A stretch of DNA of 64,000 bases from Vulgatibacter incomptus_A. Its GTDB lineage: Bacteria > Myxococcota > Myxococcia > Myxococcales > Vulgatibacteraceae. Position 1 is the first letter of the stretch. Each line of letters starts with the position of its first letter. Positions 59,720-64,000 of this stretch are shown here, in pieces. Both the position numbers and the translations under genes were made by a program. The notes under the pieces were generated by a model. That model did not search any database. It was not told where the DNA came from and saw nothing but the letters and a program-made list of their open reading frames with translations. The DNA is taken from positions 79,852 through 143,851 of the forward strand of contig JBEBXK010000005.1 of the NCBI GenBank assembly GCA_040391605.1. Direction: 5' to 3'.

Positions 59720-60306
59720 TCGATGAGGAGGGTGGCGGCGACGCAGAGGGCGCGCTGAACGCCGTCGAGGCTGGGGCCGAGCTCGACGGCGAAGTTGTCG
59801 GCGGCGGTGAAGGCCTCCTTGCCGAGGCCGCTCCACTTCTTGCGGATGAAGCCGTTGACCTTTCCCCGCACCTGGATCTGAAAGGTCCAGGGGCGAAAGA
59901 AGGGGCCGTGGAGCTCGGCGAGCTCTCTGCCGTAGGGATCTTCCAGGGTGTAGCGGCGTCGGAACCACGCCCACCGCTGCTGCAGCACGCCCAGCGCGTT
60001 CCCCCTGCCGTCGCTCACCCGCGCCCTGGCGAAGAAGAGGGTCCAGCGCCGGACCACCTCGAGGACCACTTCGTTGTGTGCGTCGAAGACCTGCACGGTG
60101 AAGGGTCGGTTGCCCTTGAAGAATTGGCGCGCGACGAAGCCGCCGGCGCCGTTCGCCACCTCTTCGGCCCGCAGGACCACCCGCTCGTTTCCGTCGTCGA
60201 TCACATAGCGGTTGCGGACCTGAAAGCCGGTGAGGATCTCTCCCACCTCGATCTGCTGCCGCACCCTCACGCTCTCCGCCTGGTTGATCCACTCGAGTCC
60301 GTTCAT
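59695..60306 (-). CDS. Phospholipid-scramblase-like (LURP-one-related) protein
   Basis: 203 residues, ATG at 60306. A tubby/scramblase-type beta-barrel is suggested by repeated strands: YVIDDGNERVVLRAEE, RPFTVQVFDAHNEVVLEVVRRWTLFFARARVSDG, GVLQQRWAWFRRRYTLEDPYGRELAELHG, FRPWTFQIQVRG. The C-terminal helix (VQRALCVAATLLIDYVHF) is the buried central helix of the fold, and F-x-R-K-W-S-G-L-G-K-E-A-F is the family's conserved loop. Bacterial members are uncharacterised; lipid binding is inferred. The 3' end overlaps the acyltransferase remnant. Another minus-strand gene lies 87 bp upstream. Confidence 0.78.
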   Translation of the reverse strand: MNGLEWINQAESVRVRQQIEVGEILTGFQVRNRYVIDDGNERVVLRAEEVANGAGGFVARQFFKGNRPFTVQVFDAHNEVVLEVVRRWTLFFARARVSDGRGNALGVLQQRWAWFRRRYTLEDPYGRELAELHGPFFRPWTFQIQVRGKVNGFIRKKWSGLGKEAFTAADNFAVELGPSLDGVQRALCVAATLLIDYVHFERR

Positions 60307-60393
60307 GCTTCACCTCGCGGCGATGGCGCCGGTGTATTTCATGTGTCCTTCGAACCGCCTTGATTCATTTATTACGTATGGTCGTGAGACCCA

Positions 60394-61401
60394 TCACCTG
60401 CGACGGCGCGAGTCTCCCCCCAAGAGCATGGGCGTCGGGAGGCGATCGGCCTCGACGTAGGCATCGACCGCCGCGGGATCCATGGGGTCGACGCCTGCCT
60501 TGGAGCAGTAGCGCAGGTAGTCCAGCAGGATCTCGGCGACCTTCTGGAAGCGCTCCACCACGTGGTCGCCCTCCTCCTCGATCAAGGCCGCCGCCGCCGC
60601 GAGCGAGGCGGGATCGCCGGAGGAGAGGGCCGCGAGCCCCGAGCGCAGGGCCTCGACCCGCCTCGGGTTCGGCTTGCCGAAGAGCCGATGACGGCGCAGG
60701 TGGGCCGCAAGAAAGAGGTGGCCGAGACACGCGATTCCCTGGGCCAGGGGGACGGTGCCAGCGTAGGCGTCGGCCTGCCTGAGGTAGGTCTCGAAGCGCT
60801 CGATCTGCCCCGAGGTGTTGGTGGACAGGCCGCTCACCGTGGGGAGGATGTCGTTCTCGATGTCGTAGCCGAGCTGGGCCGCGGTGAGGAAGGCGAAGGC
60901 GCGGGCGTGCTCCTCCTGCCGCGCCGCGTTGGCCAGCCGGGTCAGGTCCAGCTCCTCCTCGAGGTCGGAGAGGAGGTCGATCGAGCCGACGATCGGGGCA
61001 TTGGTGTCGAGGCGGTCGGCGGCCTCGCGGGGATCGTCTACCGCAAGCGCCGCCCGGCAGCTGTCCCAGAGGCTCAGCAGATAGGGGTCGTCCCCGGCGA
61101 GGTCCGTCACCACGAAGGGATCCACCGCCAGCGCCTGGATCGTGGGGATCAGCGCGGCGAACTCCCGCTGCGACGTGGCGTGGCCCATCCGGGCGAGATC
61201 GAAGCAGATCAGGCAGGCGGCGAGCTGTGCCCGAGCCCCCGATCGCTCGCGGAGAACCTCCAGATAGAGGCCAAGGCGCGAGGGGCTTCGACGCAGGCGC
61301 ATGCCCAGCGCGAGGAGCTCTCCGGTCTCCAGCTCTCGAAGCTCGCGACGGAGGCTCTCGCGATCAAAGCCCTGAGGCGGGAGCGGCGGGGGAATTGGCA
61401 C
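60394..61401 (-). CDS. Unrecognised helical cytoplasmic protein
   Basis: 335 residues, GTG at 61401. No family is recognised. It is almost entirely alpha-helical and soluble, with no signal peptide. Blocks worth noting are ESLRRELRELETGELLALGMRLRRSPSRLGLYLEVLRER, ACLICFDLARMGHATSQREF, SLWDSCRAALAVDDPREAADRL and IENDILPTVSGLSTNTSGQIERFE, then two long helices ending FQKVAEILLDYLRYCSKAG. The C-terminus is Pro/Asp-rich and basic. Codon usage matches the neighbours, so it is a real gene. It shares a 258-bp divergent promoter region with the lipoprotein metalloprotease. Confidence 0.7.
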   Translation of the reverse strand: MPIPPPLPPQGFDRESLRRELRELETGELLALGMRLRRSPSRLGLYLEVLRERSGARAQLAACLICFDLARMGHATSQREFAALIPTIQALAVDPFVVTDLAGDDPYLLSLWDSCRAALAVDDPREAADRLDTNAPIVGSIDLLSDLEEELDLTRLANAARQEEHARAFAFLTAAQLGYDIENDILPTVSGLSTNTSGQIERFETYLRQADAYAGTVPLAQGIACLGHLFLAAHLRRHRLFGKPNPRRVEALRSGLAALSSGDPASLAAAAALIEEEGDHVVERFQKVAEILLDYLRYCSKAGVDPMDPAAVDAYVEADRLPTPMLLGGDSRRRR

Positions 61402-61588
61402 CTTCCTCCAGCACTCGCATGCCTAGAGAGGCCAGGCAAGAAAAGCACCCCGGCGGACGGGGATCTCTCGGCTCCTCCTCCGTTCTCCCAGTCGGGGGAA
61501 GCCGTGGGCCCTAGCGTGGGCGGAAGGCCGACATCTCGTGGCGGCGTGGCGCCAGGGATGGGGCCTCGCTTCGTCGGGGGATGCCTTC

Positions 61589-61617
61589 TTGACGGCCAGC
61601 GTCGGAACCTCTATCCG
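61589..61617 (+). promoter_or_regulatory. Sigma-70-type promoter of the metalloprotease lipoprotein gene
   Basis: TTGACG at 61589-61594, 17-bp spacer, TATCCG at 61612-61617. The start site would be about 35 nt before the ATG at 61660. Confidence 0.55.
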
Positions 61618-61659
61618 CGTGTGATGAGGCGGGGAGATCGCCGCCTGGAGAACGACACC

Positions 61660-63096
61660 ATGGAAATCCGGGGAATCCGATTCGTTTCGATTGTTCTTAG
61701 TTTGATCGTCGTGGCTGCATGTTCGTCGGGATCGGGAGGAGCTGGTCCCGGGACCGGCGGGACCGGCGGAACCGGCGGGGCCGGGGGGGCGCCAGATGGC
61801 GGCGGGGCCGGTGGGAGCGTGCCAGGATCGTTTGCCGCGGAGCTGGAGAAGCTGGAGAAGGGAGAGCCGGCGGATCTGGATGGAGACGGCTATGCCGAGG
61901 CCATCTTGCAGAAGAACGACGACGGCTCGTCGACCTATGAGAGCGATCGCGACGGGGATGGCGTCCCGGAGTACGTCCTGACCGACGACGGCAAGGGCCA
62001 TACGATCGCCTGGGTCGACGCAGATGGAGACGGCTTCGCCGAGCAGTTGATCGAGGAGGTGACCACCGAGACGAAGCAACGGCAGGTGACCACCGTCGAT
62101 CAGGATCGCAACGGGTTCATGGACCATCGCTACACCTGGGAGGTCGATCGCGACACACTCGACGTCGCGACCTACACCGAGGAGGAAGACGCCGACGAGA
62201 CCGGAGAGTTCACGATCGTCGAGACGAAGACGGTCCCCTCCACCCGCAACGCTGGGAGCGGCGGATGCGATGGGATGGACAACTTCCCGAGCGGTGGGGA
62301 CGCGGTGGAGCTCCCCGGCGGCACCACGCTCCGCACCGGACCGAGCCCGGGGGCGTGTGACGGCGGCGACGCCGATCAAGTGCGCGAGGCGTACGAGTGC
62401 GCGGTCGAGAGGGGGAGGGGGTGCCTCTCCCAGACCAACACCAAGGAGTTCCAGAACCTCGCCACGGCGCTCGCGGGGAAGCGGGTCCGACCGCTCCAGA
62501 TCGGCTGCGGCAATGCCTGCGGTGGAGTGGTCGCCAGCACGAAGTCGTGGAACCGGCCCTGGTTCCTGGATTCCAAGCTGAACATCAACGTCGACGAGTT
62601 CTCCAAGCTCGACGACGACGGACGATGCAACATCATGCTGCACGAGCTCCTTCATTGGGCAGGCAACAATGGCTCCGCGGATCACAATGAGGGGGAAGGC
62701 GCCGGCGATGACGACGTGTACTCCTGCGGGCGCTACTGCGGCGGCTGCTCCCACGCGGGCCACGGCTCACCGAACAACAGCGCCATCGACTGCGCCCGAT
62801 GCGCGGACACCGCCGAGCGAAAGGCGGAGTGCGGCGTAAAGATCGAGTACGCGGAGGCCTCCTGCGGCGGGTCGCTGCGGGGGATCTGCCACGCGGGGCT
62901 CGGCTGCGTCGCCGGTGACTGCCAGGAGTGCGGCGGGATCTTCAAGAGCTACTGTGACGGCACCGTCTTCGAGACCGCCGCGACCTGCTGCAATAAGTGT
63001 CCCCAGGGCTGCGATGGCTCGAACGACATGCCTTGCAGCGGGAAGCCGGACGAGAGCGACGGCTGCACCGACCAGAGCCCACCGTTCTGTGGGTAG
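61660..63096 (+). CDS. Secreted lipoprotein metalloprotease with calcium-type repeats and a Cys-rich tail
   Basis: 478 residues, ATG at 61660 with GGAG nine bases upstream (an ATG at 61624 is less likely). The lipoprotein signal ends LIVVAAC, followed by a Gly/Thr-rich linker (GTGGTGGTGGAGG). Residues about 65-170 contain four D-x-D-x-[DN]-G elements (DLDGDGYAE, DRDGDGVPE, DADGDGFAE, DQDRNGFMD), like thrombospondin-3 or EF-hand calcium sites. HELLH (328-332) followed by W-A-G and a further His342 suggests a metzincin-like zinc protease whose last His is shifted by four residues. The C-terminal about 130 residues hold many Cys, likely disulfides. A surface-bound protease is the inferred role. 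Confidence 0.65.
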   Translation: MEIRGIRFVSIVLSLIVVAACSSGSGGAGPGTGGTGGTGGAGGAPDGGGAGGSVPGSFAAELEKLEKGEPADLDGDGYAEAILQKNDDGSSTYESDRDGDGVPEYVLTDDGKGHTIAWVDADGDGFAEQLIEEVTTETKQRQVTTVDQDRNGFMDHRYTWEVDRDTLDVATYTEEEDADETGEFTIVETKTVPSTRNAGSGGCDGMDNFPSGGDAVELPGGTTLRTGPSPGACDGGDADQVREAYECAVERGRGCLSQTNTKEFQNLATALAGKRVRPLQIGCGNACGGVVASTKSWNRPWFLDSKLNINVDEFSKLDDDGRCNIMLHELLHWAGNNGSADHNEGEGAGDDDVYSCGRYCGGCSHAGHGSPNNSAIDCARCADTAERKAECGVKIEYAEASCGGSLRGICHAGLGCVAGDCQECGGIFKSYCDGTVFETAATCCNKCPQGCDGSNDMPCSGKPDESDGCTDQSPPFCG

Positions 63097-63286
63097 GTGC
63101 CGCCGGGCTCGTGTACGGACTCGGGGCCTGCCCGCCTATGCGAAAGGCCGTGGCGAGAGTAGATTGCAGGCTCGGCCCGCGTCGGCGGAGGCTGCCTGGA
63201 CGGGATCGGATCGCCGCCCGGCAGCCCGGAATGTCAGACCCATGGGGTAGAACCTTCCTTGGCCTCGGCGATGAGCGCTCGAGGGC

Positions 63287-63315
63287 TTGACCCGATGCCA
63301 TGGGTCAACTAAACA
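63287..63315 (+). promoter_or_regulatory. Sigma-70-type promoter of recA
   Basis: TTGACC at 63287-63292, 17-bp spacer, TAAACA at 63310-63315, followed by a 30-nt leader and GGGAGGT (63340-63346) before the recA ATG. Confidence 0.65.
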
Positions 63316-63325
63316 TACGTGCAGT
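63309..63325 (+). promoter_or_regulatory. Candidate LexA (SOS) box overlapping the recA -10
   Basis: CTAAACATACGTGCAGT agrees at 14 of 17 positions with the Myxococcus-type LexA consensus as I remember it (CTRHAMRYBYGTTCAGS). Overlap with the -10 box is the expected place for repression. Confidence 0.5.
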
Positions 63326-63350
63326 TCCAGTCCACGCAGGGAGGTAGTCG

Positions 63351-64000
<650 letters not shown>

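Overview
The window is a GC-rich (roughly two-thirds G+C), gene-dense bacterial chromosome segment. Several features point to Myxococcota (myxobacteria or relatives): an MglA-type small GTPase next to a PocR-domain sensor kinase, an ExbB-ExbD-ExbD triplet like the gliding motor genes AglRQS, a recA promoter carrying a site close to the Myxococcus-type LexA consensus as I remember it, and many lipoproteins with Ig/PKD-like repeats. Assignment below phylum level is not possible from the sequence alone. No rRNA, tRNA, CRISPR array, complete insertion sequence or prophage was recognised.

Layout. 1-5.1 kb: end of a repeat surface protein, slyD, a three-gene pterin/folate-type operon (pteridine-reductase-like SDR, FolB fused to a cupin, second SDR) and a PKD-like lipoprotein. 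5.2-14 kb: mfd divergent from the chaperone genes grpE-dnaK, then pyrF and dnaJ. 14.1-22.1 kb: a divergent five-gene block (TIM-barrel lipoprotein, YaiO-like outer-membrane barrel, helical lipoprotein, HEAT-repeat membrane protein, processive family-2 glycosyltransferase) that looks like a polysaccharide synthesis and export system. 22.2-27.6 kb: LpoA-like TPR/binding-protein lipoprotein, M50 protease, DinG-family helicase. 27.6-29.3 kb: a three-gene split HipA system (hipB-hipS-hipT type). 29.5-34 kb: a DHH-type protein and lon, separated by a low-GC insertion flanked by about 226-bp direct repeats that copy the ends of both genes.

34.1-45.1 kb: one long co-oriented signalling block: MglA-like GTPase, PocR histidine kinase, thiL, chemoreceptor, cheW, cheY, cheA, larB, larC and a REC-GAF-PAS-HisKA protein without an ATPase domain. 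45.1-47.4 kb: exbB and two exbD genes behind a clear sigma-70-type promoter and a leader hairpin. 47.5-54.5 kb: Lon-N-domain protein, membrane pyrophosphatase, Yip1-like protein, a small lipoprotein, and two tyrosine-catabolism genes (fumarylacetoacetase-like, maiA). 54.6-64 kb: DUF3516-type helicase, DoxX, an M24 aminopeptidase, an acyltransferase remnant, a scramblase-like protein, an unknown helical protein, a Cys-rich lipoprotein metalloprotease, and the start of recA, which runs out of the window.

The best candidates for an undescribed system are the 14.1-22.1 kb polysaccharide block and the FolB-cupin operon. The hipBST-like locus belongs to a known but little-studied type. The repeat-flanked insertion upstream of lon is the clearest structural anomaly.
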